Below are positions 24,730-34,603 of a stretch of 64,000 nucleotides of DNA, in pieces; positions within the stretch are counted from its first letter, which is position 1, and every line of letters starts with the position of its first letter. Position numbers and translations under genes: made by a program. Source of the stretch: Flavobacteriales bacterium (lineage in GTDB: Bacteria > Bacteroidota > Bacteroidia > Flavobacteriales_D > Crocinitomicaceae); the NCBI GenBank assembly GCA_947497485.1, contig CANMHB010000001.1:248001-312000 (forward strand), in the 5' to 3' direction. The notes beneath the pieces are model-generated. The model saw nothing but the letters and a program-made list of their open reading frames with translations. It did no database searches and was not told the origin of the DNA.

Positions 24730-26594
24730 ATAAATTCTGCCAATTCCATCCATCGTTCTGTTTTCTGTTCGATTTCCTCTATGATTTTGCCGAGCTTTAT
24801 TCCCAATTCATAAATTTCCTGATTGGACTTTGTTCCTTGGGAAAGTTCTTCTGTTATTTTTTCTTTCTCCGCTTCAAGCTTTTCAAGATCATTTTCTATT
24901 TGCTCATATTCTTGCTTCTCTTTAAACGAAAGTTTTCTTTTCTCAGCTTCTTTGACAACAACTTCTGGCTTCACTTCCTTCACTTCTATTGCAGTTGTAG
25001 CTTTATTTTCTCTTTTCAGTGAGGTTTGCTCTTTTCTAAAATCTGTGTAATTACCAACAATATCTTTTAGCTTTCCTTCACCCTCGAAAACAAAAAGATG
25101 ATCGACCATTTTATCCATGAAATAACGGTCATGCGAAACCACAATCAAACAACCTTGAAAATTTCGTAAATACTCCTCCAAAACGGACATGGCAAAAATA
25201 TCCAAGTCGTTTGTAGGCTCATCCAGAATTAAAAAATTGGGATTGCTCATCAGAACGCGTAATAACTTCAACCTGCGTTTTTCACCTCCGCTAAGCTTGT
25301 GCACGAAATTATAATGCATGTCGCGTGGAAAAAGAAATCGTTCCAATAATTGCGCCGCAGAAAGTTGTCTTCCTTTCTCAAGTGGAATATATTCAGCAAC
25401 TTCTTTCACCACATCGATTACTTTAAAATCATCCGGAACTTTGATTAAATCTTGACTGTAATAACCAAAAACAACCGTTTCACCAATGACTATTTTTCCG
25501 GAATCCACGTGTTCCTGACCCAACAACATTTTTAAGAATGTGGTTTTTCCGGCACCATTGTTTCCTACAATTCCCAGTCGCTCTTGTCGCTGAACGTTAT
25601 AGGTAAAATCTTTCAAAATAACTTTATCTCCGTATGCCTTTCCAACCTTATGAAACTCAACGATTTTTGTCCCGAGTCGTTCCATTTTTACCGGTAAATC
25701 CAATTCATCTTCATCCAAGCGCTGACTTGCTACTTTTTTGATTTCGTGAAAGGAGTCAATTCGTGCTTTTTGTTTTGTTCCCCTAGCTTTTGGTTGACGA
25801 CGGATCCAGTCTAGTTCTTTTCTGAACGTATTTTTTGCTTTCTCAACAGTAGCTTGTGTTTGCTCTTCGCGTTCTGCTTTTTTCTCTAAATAATAAGAGA
25901 AATTACCCTTGTATTTATAAATGGTTTTATCAGCTAATTCAAAAATACAGTCGCAAACTACTTCTAGAAAGTAACGATCGTGTGTCACCATTAAAATCGT
26001 TGATTTTGAAGAAGCAAGATATCCTTCTAACCACTCAATCATGTCCAAATCCAAGTGGTTAGTTGGTTCGTCTAATAGTAAGAAATCAGCATCAGACAAC
26101 AATACTTTGGCAAGCGCTACACGTTTTTTCTGTCCACCTGAAAGGGAACCAATCATCTGACTAGTATCCTCCAATTTCAGAACAGACAAAATTTGCTGAA
26201 CCTTTACTTCGGTATCCCAAGCATTTAAATCCGTAATTTCTTGGTATAAACTTTCCAGTGCCTTTTCATCATTATTTTGAATCGCAATGTTGTAGCGTTT
26301 AATGACATTCAATTCAGGTAAATCGTGGTCGAAAATTGATTCCAAAATTGTTTGATCTTCCCGCATCAATTCTGTTTGTTCCATGAACGCCACACGAATG
26401 TCTTTTCTGAATACAATACGTCCGTCATCATAAGATTCTAATCCCATCAAACAGCGAAGCATTGTCGTTTTACCAGAACCATTTTTTGCAACGATTGCTA
26501 CTTTTTGTCCTTGGTCAATTCCAAATGTCAGATCAGTAAAAATAACGCGATCACCAAAAGACTTGGTTAAATTTTCAACGGACAAAAAGTTCAT
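24726..26594 (-). CDS. ABC-F family ATPase (Uup/YdiF-like)
   Basis: 622-residue soluble protein with two ABC domains. The first Walker A is near 36-43 (AKNGSGKT) with LSGGQKKRVALA and LLLDEPTNHLD. The second has GNNGAGKTTFL, LSGGEKRRLKLL and LILDEPTNDLD. A charged linker between the domains and a C-terminal coiled coil (about 545-620, rich in Glu/Lys) match the Uup subgroup. ABC-F proteins act on the ribosome or, for Uup, on branched DNA. They do not have membrane domains. The exact substrate is not assignable from sequence. Confidence 0.93.
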   Translation of the reverse strand: MNFLSVENLTKSFGDRVIFTDLTFGIDQGQKVAIVAKNGSGKTTMLRCLMGLESYDDGRIVFRKDIRVAFMEQTELMREDQTILESIFDHDLPELNVIKRYNIAIQNNDEKALESLYQEITDLNAWDTEVKVQQILSVLKLEDTSQMIGSLSGGQKKRVALAKVLLSDADFLLLDEPTNHLDLDMIEWLEGYLASSKSTILMVTHDRYFLEVVCDCIFELADKTIYKYKGNFSYYLEKKAEREEQTQATVEKAKNTFRKELDWIRRQPKARGTKQKARIDSFHEIKKVASQRLDEDELDLPVKMERLGTKIVEFHKVGKAYGDKVILKDFTYNVQRQERLGIVGNNGAGKTTFLKMLLGQEHVDSGKIVIGETVVFGYYSQDLIKVPDDFKVIDVVKEVAEYIPLEKGRQLSAAQLLERFLFPRDMHYNFVHKLSGGEKRRLKLLRVLMSNPNFLILDEPTNDLDIFAMSVLEEYLRNFQGCLIVVSHDRYFMDKMVDHLFVFEGEGKLKDIVGNYTDFRKEQTSLKRENKATTAIEVKEVKPEVVVKEAEKRKLSFKEKQEYEQIENDLEKLEAEKEKITEELSQGTKSNQEIYELGIKLGKIIEEIEQKTERWMELAEFI

Positions 26595-26614
26595 AAGCTA
26601 TGAAAAATGAAATA

Positions 26615-26622
26615 CAAAAATA
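26615..26622 (-). promoter_or_regulatory. -7 element TATTTTTG before the ABC-F gene
   Basis: Exact TAnnTTTG match on the minus strand, 20 bp before the ATG at 26594. No -33 TTG is seen at the expected distance, so this is a partial match. Confidence 0.4.
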
Positions 26623-26645
26623 GGTATTTATTTGGCCGTTCTTAA

Positions 26646-27173
26646 CTAAGGAAACTTATAAGGACCTATTTCCCGATTCTCTTTGTTATAAGAGGACCAA
26701 TTTATTTTTGAAGTATCAATTTCATTGTTTTTTTGCCACCACCAAAAATTAGTCCGTTCGACAATTCTTTTTCCATTCCAACCCAAGGCTCCGCCATCGT
26801 AAAATTGTTCAATTATTACTTTTTGACCCTTGTTTTTAGAACGCCCAAGCATTGTGATATCAGTCCACTTTCCAAGACCGAACAAGGTCAAATAATAGAT
26901 CAAAATTCCTACAAAAGCTGTAATTCCAAAAATGGGAGATAGAAGTATCATTCCCCATTTTACTTTTCGAGAAGTATTTTTGGATAAGGATGAGATCGTT
27001 AATGTCACGACACTTATAAAAACTGAAATTGAGGAAAATTGCCAATAAAAATCTGACCAGATGTCACTCCTAAAATTTATGTTTAAGAGGAAAGAGCACA
27101 GATAAAAGAAAAATGGTTGAAATAAAAAAAAGAAACTGATATATCGAACAATGACTATCAATTTGTTTATCAT
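26646..27173 (-). CDS. Uncharacterised membrane protein
   Basis: 175 residues, with three hydrophobic segments in the first 120 (about 10-32, 48-64, 75-98) and a soluble C-terminal tail rich in Trp, Asn and Lys (ERTNFWWWQKNNEID). I recognise no family. Its ATG overlaps the stop of the DUF4293 gene by 4 bp, so the two are translated together. The tail might face the cytoplasm or the periplasm. No catalytic motif is visible. Confidence 0.7.
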   Translation of the reverse strand: MINKLIVIVRYISFFFLFQPFFFYLCSFLLNINFRSDIWSDFYWQFSSISVFISVVTLTISSLSKNTSRKVKWGMILLSPIFGITAFVGILIYYLTLFGLGKWTDITMLGRSKNKGQKVIIEQFYDGGALGWNGKRIVERTNFWWWQKNNEIDTSKINWSSYNKENREIGPYKFP

Positions 27174-27607
27174 CTCAATCGATTCAAAGAGTCAATTGAC
27201 TTTTTATCCTTATTCATTCCGCGTAGTGCTAAAAAAATAAAAATTACAGAACTAATCGACAAATAAAATGCCATTTCTGGTTTCAGCATGTCGCCGCTCA
27301 AGGCTAAAATAATTGGCAAGACAGAATAAAACAGAACTAAACCAATTAAAATCTTAGCTAAAGCAATTTGTTTTTTCAATTTTTTAAAGGACATTATAAC
27401 ATAAAAACCAAAAAGGCTCAAGATAATATTTGCAAGGAAAAAATAGCTGGATTCAATTCGATCCTCTTTGATAAAATTAAGTGCAAAAACATTTCTTGAA
27501 ACAGGTTCATTTTTTACCGAGTAGGAAATAACCTCCATTCCAGAAAGTGGAATTGCAATCAAAATAATTGCAATTATCAGATAAACCGTTTGAATGCGTT
27601 GAATCAT
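27170..27607 (-). CDS. DUF4293 family membrane protein
   Basis: 145-residue protein with four membrane segments and the opening MIQRIQTVYL, which is characteristic of the Bacteroidota-specific DUF4293 family. Function unknown. It is the first gene of a pair with the uncharacterised membrane protein and follows aroC by 11 bp. A possible -7 box for it lies within that aroC junction. Confidence 0.85.
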   Translation of the reverse strand: MIQRIQTVYLIIAIILIAIPLSGMEVISYSVKNEPVSRNVFALNFIKEDRIESSYFFLANIILSLFGFYVIMSFKKLKKQIALAKILIGLVLFYSVLPIILALSGDMLKPEMAFYLSISSVIFIFLALRGMNKDKKSIDSLNRLR

Positions 27608-27618
27608 AATTTCAGTTT

Positions 27619-28686
27619 TTACAAATTTATGGACTTATTTCGAAGATAAAAATCTAGAATTACCATGGCAGCCATGGCTTCCACAATTGGAACGGCTCTT
27701 GGAACCACGCACGGATCATGTCGACCTTTTCCCTGAACTTCAACTTTTTCTCCCTCTCGATTAATACTTTCTTGCGTTTGCATAATAGTCGCAACTGGCT
27801 TAAAAGCAACACGAAAGGTTATCGGCATTCCATTTGAAATTCCACCTTGAATTCCACCTGAGTGATTCGATTTTGTAGTGCCATCTTCATTGAAAATGTC
27901 GTTCAACTCGGACCCCTTCTTTACAACAGAATCAAATCCGCTGCCTAACTCAAAGCCTTTAACAGCATTAATAGAGAGCATCGCTTTTCCTAATTCGGCA
28001 TGTAACTTATCAAAAACGGGTTCTCCCAAACCGACTGAAACTCCTTCAACTACACAACGAACAGCTCCACCAATGGTATCACCTGCTTTTCGAATTTCTC
28101 GAATAAGCGCTTCCATTTCAACTGCTTTTGCTTGATCAGGACAACGAACCACATTTGATTCGATTTCATTTAAATCAAAAAAATCAGTGTTTTCAAATCT
28201 TACATAGCCAACTTGATCAACATAAGTCGAAAAGCGAACTCCTATTTTCGCTAAAACTTGCTTTGCAATCGCTCCTGCAACTACACGAGCAACCGTTTCT
28301 CGTGCACTGCTTCTTCCTCCACCTCGATAATCTCGAATTCCATATTTTTTTTCATACGTAAAATCAGCATGTGAAGGTCGAAAGGTATCTTGCAAATGGG
28401 CGTAATCGTTCGATTTTTGGTTTTCGTTTTCAATATAAAAACCTATCGGTGTTCCTGTGGTTTTACCTTCAAATATTCCAGATTGAAAAACGACTCTGTC
28501 ACTTTCTTTTCGCTGCGTTACAATTGCAGATTGTCCAGGTTTTCGGCGATCTAGCTCCTTTTGTATTGCGTCTAAATCAAGTTCGATTCCAGGCGGGACT
28601 CCTTCAATTACTCCACCAACAGCTAGGCCATGCGACTCACCGAAAGATGTTAATTTAAATATATTTCCGTAGCTCGAGCCTGACAT
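27619..28686 (-). CDS. aroC: Chorismate synthase
   Basis: Last enzyme of the shikimate pathway, converting EPSP to chorismate with reduced FMN. The 355 residues show the family signatures: [12 protein letters not shown] with the conserved His, [15 protein letters not shown], and the C-terminal [16 protein letters not shown] with the second catalytic His. A TAAATTTG -7 box lies upstream (28702-28709). It is probably transcribed with the two membrane-protein genes downstream, though those may have an extra promoter. Confidence 0.97.
   Translation of the reverse strand: MSGSSYGNIFKLTSFGESHGLAVGGVIEGVPPGIELDLDAIQKELDRRKPGQSAIVTQRKESDRVVFQSGIFEGKTTGTPIGFYIENENQKSNDYAHLQDTFRPSHADFTYEKKYGIRDYRGGGRSSARETVARVVAGAIAKQVLAKIGVRFSTYVDQVGYVRFENTDFFDLNEIESNVVRCPDQAKAVEMEALIREIRKAGDTIGGAVRCVVEGVSVGLGEPVFDKLHAELGKAMLSINAVKGFELGSGFDSVVKKGSELNDIFNEDGTTKSNHSGGIQGGISNGMPITFRVAFKPVATIMQTQESINREGEKVEVQGKGRHDPCVVPRAVPIVEAMAAMVILDFYLRNKSINL
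27622..27629 (-). promoter_or_regulatory. -7 element TAAATTTG before the DUF4293 gene
   Basis: Exact TAnnTTTG on the minus strand, overlapping the last codons of aroC and 14 bp before the DUF4293 ATG. The -33 element is not evident. It might give internal transcription of the DUF4293 pair. Confidence 0.35.
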
Positions 28687-28701
28687 AATTATGATTTTCT
28701 A

Positions 28702-28709
28702 CAAATTTA
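28702..28709 (-). promoter_or_regulatory. -7 element TAAATTTG before aroC
   Basis: Exact TAnnTTTG match on the minus strand, 15 bp before the aroC ATG at 28686. The nearest upstream TTG is only 12 bp away, closer than the usual spacing, so the match is partial. Confidence 0.4.
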
Positions 28710-28769
28710 ACAGCTATGAATCAAAAATTGATTAACTAAGTCCTCTTTAATTAATAAACACATCTTTTA

Positions 28770-29657
28770 CTAGTCTTGAATAAATTGAGCTATTTTATCA
28801 ATATAATTCTGATATCCCATTACAAACGGAGTTGTTTCGTGCTCTCCACCTTCAACTTTCACAGCTTCTTTTGTGCCAGGTTTGTTATCATAAACAAGTT
28901 GCCCGTGATTTGTCATTGTTAAGAATGAATCGGCTGTACCATGAATCCAAAGCAAGGGAACATTAACCTTTTTTATCTCGGAAGCGTTGTCTATTTTCAA
29001 ATCGACCAAAAAACTTCCGGGCATCGACAAAAGTGCAGCGTCCTGAATGAGAATTTCTGCAGATGCAAATGGAGCTTCTAATATAATTTTCGAAGGTTGC
29101 AGCGGATAGTCAGACGTATTTCCAGCCACTTCACAGACAGGAGCAGATCCTAAAGAAAAACCAAACATGACAAGTCGATCATTTGAAAGACCTTTTTCTT
29201 TTAACCATAGCAATGCGGAACGCGTAGACTCATACATATTAGATTCAGAGGGAGTTCCTTCCGTTAAACCAAACCCCGGATAATCAAACATTAAAACGCC
29301 ATATCGTCCTAATCCTCCAGCATTCGCATAAAGTTTTTGTCTTGGCCAATAAAATTCCATATGGTCTTTGTTTCCATGGCAATATAAAATGACTGTGTCT
29401 TGTGAAATGGTTGCTGTATCACCAACATATATCCCTTTGATTTGGATTGTTTTACCATTATCCGTGATTGGAAAATCAACAAAATGAATCATGTTTTGTG
29501 GAACAGAATATTGGCCAGCAAGATCCAAAGAGACTTCTCCTTGATAATTATCCAGTTGATAGGAATCAAGTTTTGAAGGATTGAATAGAAAACTGTCGAG
29601 TCTTTTTCTACAAGAAATCAAGCCCAACATAAGTAAAAGTAAGGTTATATATTTCAT
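28770..29657 (-). CDS. Alpha/beta hydrolase lipoprotein
   Basis: 295 residues. The signal peptide ends in the lipobox LISC (Cys about 16), so the enzyme is membrane-anchored outside the cytoplasm. The fold motifs are YCHGNKDHME (oxyanion region), the nucleophile elbow GFSLGSAP, LWIHGTADSF with the acid, and GGEHETTPF with the catalytic His. It resembles serine hydrolases of the BAAT/dienelactone-like group, and the substrate is unknown. The ATG overlaps the stop of the preceding lipoprotein gene by 4 bp, so the pair is likely co-expressed. Confidence 0.88.
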   Translation of the reverse strand: MKYITLLLLMLGLISCRKRLDSFLFNPSKLDSYQLDNYQGEVSLDLAGQYSVPQNMIHFVDFPITDNGKTIQIKGIYVGDTATISQDTVILYCHGNKDHMEFYWPRQKLYANAGGLGRYGVLMFDYPGFGLTEGTPSESNMYESTRSALLWLKEKGLSNDRLVMFGFSLGSAPVCEVAGNTSDYPLQPSKIILEAPFASAEILIQDAALLSMPGSFLVDLKIDNASEIKKVNVPLLWIHGTADSFLTMTNHGQLVYDNKPGTKEAVKVEGGEHETTPFVMGYQNYIDKIAQFIQD

Positions 29658-30367
29658 TCTTTAAATCGATAAGTGACACCAAAGTACATTCCCATTGCAC
29701 CGTATTTCCCCATCATACTTGGATAATCAACGACGACATTTTCATTAGAGTAAATTGGGGCTAGGATTTTAAATTCTAAATTGTAATTCCAATTATTTTG
29801 TTGCCAAAGATGCCCAAGTTGAACACTGGGAATCCAGAATTGTTGATTTTTTCTTCCTTGTGATTCCGTTAAATATGGATCAAACCAATTCGAAATTCCA
29901 CCATAAATTGTCAAGACTCTCCTTTTATCACTTCCATTTCTTTTACTTTTTGAGGTTATTGAATTATAATCAAAATAATAATTGGCATCTAGTTGTGGCC
30001 AAAAGCGATTGGCTCCAGTGTAAAAATCAACCAAAATGTTCATTTCAGGTTGCACACTCACACCCATTCCTTCGTTTTTCCAGATTTGCTGCGAAACACC
30101 AATATCAGTTTGTCCAACTCCGAAAAGAAGCGAGGTGGTATGTAAATTCCCAAAAATTGTAGTGTTATCTGTCAAACCATACCCATATCCAAAAGATGTA
30201 AAAGGTATGGGAATCACACCAATTCCGGGAACTTTAGCCATTGGCCCTCCAAAATTTCCTAGTAAGGCGTGCTGACCTTTTTCAAGCGGTTTTACAAATC
30301 GTGTTGGTGCACACGACCAAAGAAGTAAAATTGCAAAGCCAAAATAAATCGTTATTCTCTTCATCAT
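29654..30367 (-). CDS. Putative outer-membrane lipoprotein of unknown function
   Basis: 237 residues with a lipoprotein signal peptide whose lipobox is LWSC (Cys about 19). The mature part is glycine- and aromatic-rich with alternating hydrophobic strands and ends GMYFGVTYRFKE, suggesting a small outer-membrane beta-barrel or barrel-like lipoprotein. No family recognised. It starts the two-gene unit with the alpha/beta hydrolase lipoprotein. A second ATG one codon later is an equally possible start. Confidence 0.8.
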   Translation of the reverse strand: MMKRITIYFGFAILLLWSCAPTRFVKPLEKGQHALLGNFGGPMAKVPGIGVIPIPFTSFGYGYGLTDNTTIFGNLHTTSLLFGVGQTDIGVSQQIWKNEGMGVSVQPEMNILVDFYTGANRFWPQLDANYYFDYNSITSKSKRNGSDKRRVLTIYGGISNWFDPYLTESQGRKNQQFWIPSVQLGHLWQQNNWNYNLEFKILAPIYSNENVVVDYPSMMGKYGAMGMYFGVTYRFKE

Positions 30368-30451
30368 TTTTTCGCTTTGATGAAATTACTTATTTTGAGA
30401 ATTAAATTGATTAAAAATTAGCATCTTTACGAAGCATTTATAAAAATTAGG

Positions 30452-32473
30452 ATGAAAATCAAAATTGGAATTTTATTATTGGGAGCAACGATGCTTTTCA
30501 ATTCGTGTGAAAACAAACCTGAATTGGTTTCTGGAATTTCCAAAGAAAACATGAATTTAAAGGTTAGGCCTGGAAATAATTTTGAAGAATATGTGAATGG
30601 GACTTGGTTGAAGAATAACAAAATTCCTGCTGATAAATCTTCATACGGTGTTTTTGATATGTTAATTGATAAATCTCAGAAAGATGTAAAAGAAATCATT
30701 GAAGAAGCGGCAAAACAAAATGCAGCAGATGGCACCGACGAACAGAAAATAGGAGACTTTTTCGCATCATACATGGATATGAAGAAGCGCAACGAATTGG
30801 GAATTAAACCCTTGAAACCTTGGTTTGATAAAATTGATAAAATTCAAAATTATTCTGATTTAGCGGCTTATTTTGGAGAGTCAAATAAAACGGGTGTGAA
30901 TTCACCGATGGTTTTTTACGTTTCTGAAGACTTAAAAGATCCGACAAAATATGTGGTGTCAAGCTGGCAGTCTGGGTTGTGTTTACCGGAAAGAGAATAC
31001 TATTTGAATACAGATAAAAATTCAATAGATATCATTAACAAGTATATAGCTCACATTCAAAAAATGTTCGAGCTGGCAAAGATTCCAAATGCTGCAGAAA
31101 ATTCAAAAACGGTTTTTAATCTTGAAAAACAAATTGCGAGTTTTCACATGACCAAAGAGGAAACACGCGATGCCTCTAAGTTGTATAACAAATTTGAGGT
31201 TAGTAAGTTAAAGAATTTAATGCCTGATTTTGATTGGAGTCGATTCATTCGCTCGGCTGGTTATAAAAATTTAAAATCGGTAATTATTTCACAAACTGAA
31301 TTTACCAAAAACATGAATGATGTTATCAAAAATGCTTCCATTGATACCTGGAAAACATATTTAAAATGGCATGTGATTGACGGAATGGCAAATCGTTTAA
31401 ATGAAGCCCTGGATAACCAGAATTTTGAGTTCTATGGTAAAGTATTACGTGGAACTGAAAAGCAAGAAGAACTATGGAAACGTGGCGTAAATAGCGTTAA
31501 CGGAAGTTTAGGTGAAATTGTTGGAAAAGTATACGTTAAAAAACATTTTGCTCCTGAGGCAAAACAACGCATGGAAGAATTAGTATCCAATCTTCTCAAA
31601 GCCTACGAAAACAGCATCAACGATTTAGATTGGATGAGTGCAAAAACGAAGAAAGAAGCACTAAAAAAATTGAAGAAAATTACCGTTAAAATAGGTTATC
31701 CAAACACATGGCGAGATTATTCGAAATTAACTGTAAAAAAAGACGATTATCTTGGAAATGTTCAACGTTCCGTTGAATTTGAATACGAAAGAATGTTAAA
31801 TAAATTGGGTAAACCAGTTGATCGAACAGAATGGGGAATGACACCTCAAACGGTGAATGCCTATTACAATCCTTCATTGAATGAAATCGTTTTCCCTGCT
31901 GCGATTTTACAAAAACCATTCTTTAACATGGAAGCCGATGATGCTGTAAATTACGGTGCTATAGGTGGTGTAATTGGTCATGAAATCGGTCATGGTTTTG
32001 ATGACCAAGGAGCGACTTTTGATGGTGACGGCGTAATGAGAAATTGGTGGACTGACAGTGACTTGAAAGCGTTTAAGAAAAGAACCGGCGCGCTTGTTGA
32101 ACAATACAATGGGTTTAAAGTATTCCCAGATTTGAATGTAAATGGCGAATTTACATTGGGAGAAAATATCGGTGATTTAGGTGGATTGAGTATTGCCATA
32201 AAAGCATACAAATTGAGTCTAAACGGAAAAGAAGCGCCAAAAATGGATGGTTTTACAGGAATTCAGCGCGTTTTGATTGGGTGGGCTCAAGTATGGTTGA
32301 ATAAAGAACGAGATGAATCACTTCGTGCACAGGTAGCATCAGATCCCCATTCACCGTCAAAGTTCAGAATTAATGGTGTTGTAAGAAATATCCCTGAATT
32401 TTATGAAGCTTTTGGCATTGAAAAGGATGATTCATTGTATTTAACTCCTGAAAAACGCGTGAAGATTTGGTAA
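30452..32473 (+). CDS. pepO: M13 family zinc metallopeptidase (PepO/neprilysin-like) lipoprotein
   Basis: 673-residue M13 peptidase. The signal peptide ends in the lipobox FNSC, so the enzyme is anchored and probably periplasmic or surface-exposed. The N-terminal M13 domain starts at VRPGNNFEEYVNGTW. The catalytic domain has NAYYNPSLNEIVFPAAIL, the zinc motif HEIGH at 510-514, and GENIGDLGG with the third ligand Glu571. It degrades oligopeptides in characterised homologues. It is a single gene divergent from the lipoprotein pair. The symbol is used in the general family sense. Confidence 0.93.
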   Translation: MKIKIGILLLGATMLFNSCENKPELVSGISKENMNLKVRPGNNFEEYVNGTWLKNNKIPADKSSYGVFDMLIDKSQKDVKEIIEEAAKQNAADGTDEQKIGDFFASYMDMKKRNELGIKPLKPWFDKIDKIQNYSDLAAYFGESNKTGVNSPMVFYVSEDLKDPTKYVVSSWQSGLCLPEREYYLNTDKNSIDIINKYIAHIQKMFELAKIPNAAENSKTVFNLEKQIASFHMTKEETRDASKLYNKFEVSKLKNLMPDFDWSRFIRSAGYKNLKSVIISQTEFTKNMNDVIKNASIDTWKTYLKWHVIDGMANRLNEALDNQNFEFYGKVLRGTEKQEELWKRGVNSVNGSLGEIVGKVYVKKHFAPEAKQRMEELVSNLLKAYENSINDLDWMSAKTKKEALKKLKKITVKIGYPNTWRDYSKLTVKKDDYLGNVQRSVEFEYERMLNKLGKPVDRTEWGMTPQTVNAYYNPSLNEIVFPAAILQKPFFNMEADDAVNYGAIGGVIGHEIGHGFDDQGATFDGDGVMRNWWTDSDLKAFKKRTGALVEQYNGFKVFPDLNVNGEFTLGENIGDLGGLSIAIKAYKLSLNGKEAPKMDGFTGIQRVLIGWAQVWLNKERDESLRAQVASDPHSPSKFRINGVVRNIPEFYEAFGIEKDDSLYLTPEKRVKIW

Positions 32474-32482
32474 TAACTTATC

Positions 32483-32511
32483 ATGTTTCAAACATATTTG
32501 TATTATATTTG
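32483..32511 (+). promoter_or_regulatory. -7 box and 13-bp palindrome upstream of the amphi-Trp gene
   Basis: TATATTTG at 32504-32511 fits the -7 consensus, 41 bp before the ATG. Directly upstream, ATGTTTCAAACAT (32483-32495) is a perfect palindrome around a central C. It occupies the stretch where the -33 element would be, so it could be an operator. No -33 TTG is present. Confidence 0.4.
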
Positions 32512-32552
32512 AATAACTGAAAGATTTTAAAAGATTCGTAAAAAATATATTT

Positions 32553-32765
32553 ATGGAAGATCGAGATATTGAAAAGGGCTATTCAAAAGAAGAATTCGTA
32601 AGTAAACTTCGTCGCCTAGCTGATTCTATTGAAAAGAATGAAAATTTCCGCATATCGGTGGCTGGGGAAGCAATTTACGTTCCTGACCGCGCTCGCTTTA
32701 CAATTGAGCACGAACGCAGTGAAGGTTCACATGAATTAGAATTTCAAGTTAAATGGGAAGATTAA
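32553..32765 (+). CDS. Amphi-Trp domain protein
   Basis: 70-residue protein matching the small amphi-Trp family: an amphipathic N-terminal helix (SKEEFVSKLRRLADSIE), a strand region FRISVAGEAIYVP and the C-terminal LEFQVKWED with the conserved Trp. Function is unknown. It occurs in archaea and bacteria as a small, usually single-domain protein. It stands alone, convergent with kbl, with a TATATTTG box upstream. Confidence 0.85.
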   Translation: MEDRDIEKGYSKEEFVSKLRRLADSIEKNENFRISVAGEAIYVPDRARFTIEHERSEGSHELEFQVKWED

Positions 32766-32786
32766 TTTTTTCCTATAACCAACAAT

Positions 32787-33977
32787 TTAACTAATTACCC
32801 CAAGTTCTTTTCCAACCTTGATAAATGCAGTAATTGATTTATCAAGGTCAGCTTTGGAATGAGCTGCAGATATCTGAGTTCTTATTCGAGCTTGACCTTT
32901 GGCTACTACTGGATAAAAGAAACCTATTGCGTAAACACCCTCCTTTAATAACATGTCGGCAAACTTCTGTGAAAGTGCCGCATCATAAAGCATTATTGGA
33001 ACAATTGGAGAGTCACCAGGCTTAATGTCAAAACCAGCAGCAATGATTCTTTCTTTGAAATATTTTGTATTTTCTTCAAGTCGATCACGCAATTCAGTTG
33101 TTGAACTTAGTAAATCAAAAACTTTTATGGATGCACCTACAATCGCTGGAGCCAAAGAATTTGAAAACAAATAAGGTCGAGATCGTTGACGTAGCATTTC
33201 AATAATTTCTTTTTTACCAGTCGTATAACCTCCCATTGCTCCTCCAAGTGCTTTTCCAAGCGTTCCAGTAATAATATCAACGCGATTCATGACACCATGA
33301 TATTCTGGAACTCCTCTTCCAGTTTTTCCAATAAAACCTGCCGAGTGGCATTCATCAGTCATAACCAAAGCATCATATTTATCAGCAAGAGCACATATTT
33401 CATCCATTTTTGCAATATCACCATCCATAGAAAATACCCCGTCAGTTACAATGATGCGGAACCGCTGATCTTGCGCTTTTATCAATTGAGCCTCAAGGTC
33501 ACCCATATCTGAGTGCTTGTAGCGATAGCGCTGTGCTTTACATAATCGAACTCCATCAATGATAGAAGCATGATTCAATTCATCTGAAATAATTGCATCT
33601 TCCTCAGAAAATAGTGGTTCAAAAACTCCTCCATTCGCATCAAAGGCTGCTGCATATAGAATCGTGTCTTCTGTTCCGTAAAATTCAGCGATTTTACGTT
33701 CCAATTCTTTATGGATATCTTGCGTTCCACAAATAAATCGAACAGATGACATTCCGTAACCATGAGAATCCAAAGCATCTTTGGCAGCTTTTATTACCTC
33801 TGGGTGAGAGGACAAGCCTAAGTAATTGTTGGCACACATAATAACGACATCTTCGCCTGTAGATACATGCACATTTGCCCCTTGTGGAGAAACAATAATT
33901 CGTTCTCGTTTTAATAAACCATTCGATTCAATTGCTGAAAGTTCGTTAGTTAGGTAGTTTTTAATTTCTCCGTACAT
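32787..33977 (-). CDS. kbl: Glycine C-acetyltransferase (2-amino-3-ketobutyrate CoA ligase)
   Basis: 396-residue PLP-dependent alpha-oxoamine synthase that cleaves 2-amino-3-ketobutyrate with CoA to glycine and acetyl-CoA in threonine breakdown. Motifs are [22 protein letters not shown] with the cofactor-binding Asp, and the PLP lysine in [10 protein letters not shown]. The absence of a threonine dehydrogenase neighbour leaves some doubt, since serine palmitoyltransferase and KBL are close relatives. Length and the N-terminus ([22 protein letters not shown]) fit KBL. Confidence 0.9.
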   Translation of the reverse strand: MYGEIKNYLTNELSAIESNGLLKRERIIVSPQGANVHVSTGEDVVIMCANNYLGLSSHPEVIKAAKDALDSHGYGMSSVRFICGTQDIHKELERKIAEFYGTEDTILYAAAFDANGGVFEPLFSEEDAIISDELNHASIIDGVRLCKAQRYRYKHSDMGDLEAQLIKAQDQRFRIIVTDGVFSMDGDIAKMDEICALADKYDALVMTDECHSAGFIGKTGRGVPEYHGVMNRVDIITGTLGKALGGAMGGYTTGKKEIIEMLRQRSRPYLFSNSLAPAIVGASIKVFDLLSSTTELRDRLEENTKYFKERIIAAGFDIKPGDSPIVPIMLYDAALSQKFADMLLKEGVYAIGFFYPVVAKGQARIRTQISAAHSKADLDKSITAFIKVGKELGVIS

Positions 33978-33979
33978 AT

Positions 33980-34537
33980 TTATTTTTTTATTCGTTCTGA
34001 AATACGTTTGACAACTAAGTTATAAAGAAGTTTAGCATCTTTTTCATTCAATTTTCTTCCAAAACTAATTTCTTTTTCAAAATAATGAAAACTCAAGCGT
34101 TCACCTCCATTTACCCAGGGTGAAGATTCCCATACAGCTTGAATTGAATTTTTTTCAGGAATCTTTAAAGAAAATTTTTTGATATTATCAACATAATATG
34201 GAATTGATTTACCGTAATTACCAATTGACTTCTTAAAATTAAAGGCTGTTTCATCAATTTTTATTAGTTCCTTACCAAAGAGTAACCAAAGAAAAGAACG
34301 CGTTACTTTAATTGCATAATATACCCAAAAAGAAAGAAAAACATAAAGAATAATTCGTTCTTGTTGCTTTAATTCAAAAGAAAACAAATACCAAATTACG
34401 ACAAAGCCAATTACATACCACATTGCCAACCAAGCACCCATCATTGAATTAATCCAACTATTTCTATCAGGATTGATAATAATCGTTGTTTTCTTTTTAT
34501 CATCAACAAATGATATACGCTCACCGATAAATTGCAT
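33980..34537 (-). CDS. Uncharacterised membrane protein
   Basis: 185 residues with two adjacent hydrophobic segments (about 32-52 and 64-82) and a C-terminal region rich in charged residues and Lys-Phe-Ser strands, which may form a bacterial PH-like domain. No named family recognised. It ends 2 bp before kbl starts, so it heads a short unit with kbl. A terminator separates it from gldN. Confidence 0.7.
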   Translation of the reverse strand: MQFIGERISFVDDKKKTTIIINPDRNSWINSMMGAWLAMWYVIGFVVIWYLFSFELKQQERIILYVFLSFWVYYAIKVTRSFLWLLFGKELIKIDETAFNFKKSIGNYGKSIPYYVDNIKKFSLKIPEKNSIQAVWESSPWVNGGERLSFHYFEKEISFGRKLNEKDAKLLYNLVVKRISERIKK

Positions 34538-34554
34538 GAAACAAAATTAAACAA

Positions 34555-34583
34555 AAAACCCTGCCGAAAAATGACAGGGTTTT
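34555..34583 (-). terminator. Rho-independent terminator of the gldKLMN operon
   Basis: On the minus strand AAAACCCTG pairs with CAGGGTTTT around an 11-nt loop and continues into TTTTTTG. It lies 20 bp after the gldN stop and before the next gene start, ending the T9SS transcript. Confidence 0.85.
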
Positions 34584-34603
34584 ATACTTTTTAAGACTAA
34601 GAA

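Noticed and set aside
24823..25050. Ser/Phe-rich plus-strand ORFs opposite the ABC-F C-terminal coiled coil
   Set aside because: Reverse complement of a Glu/Lys-rich coiled coil naturally gives Ser/Phe-rich open frames; not a gene.
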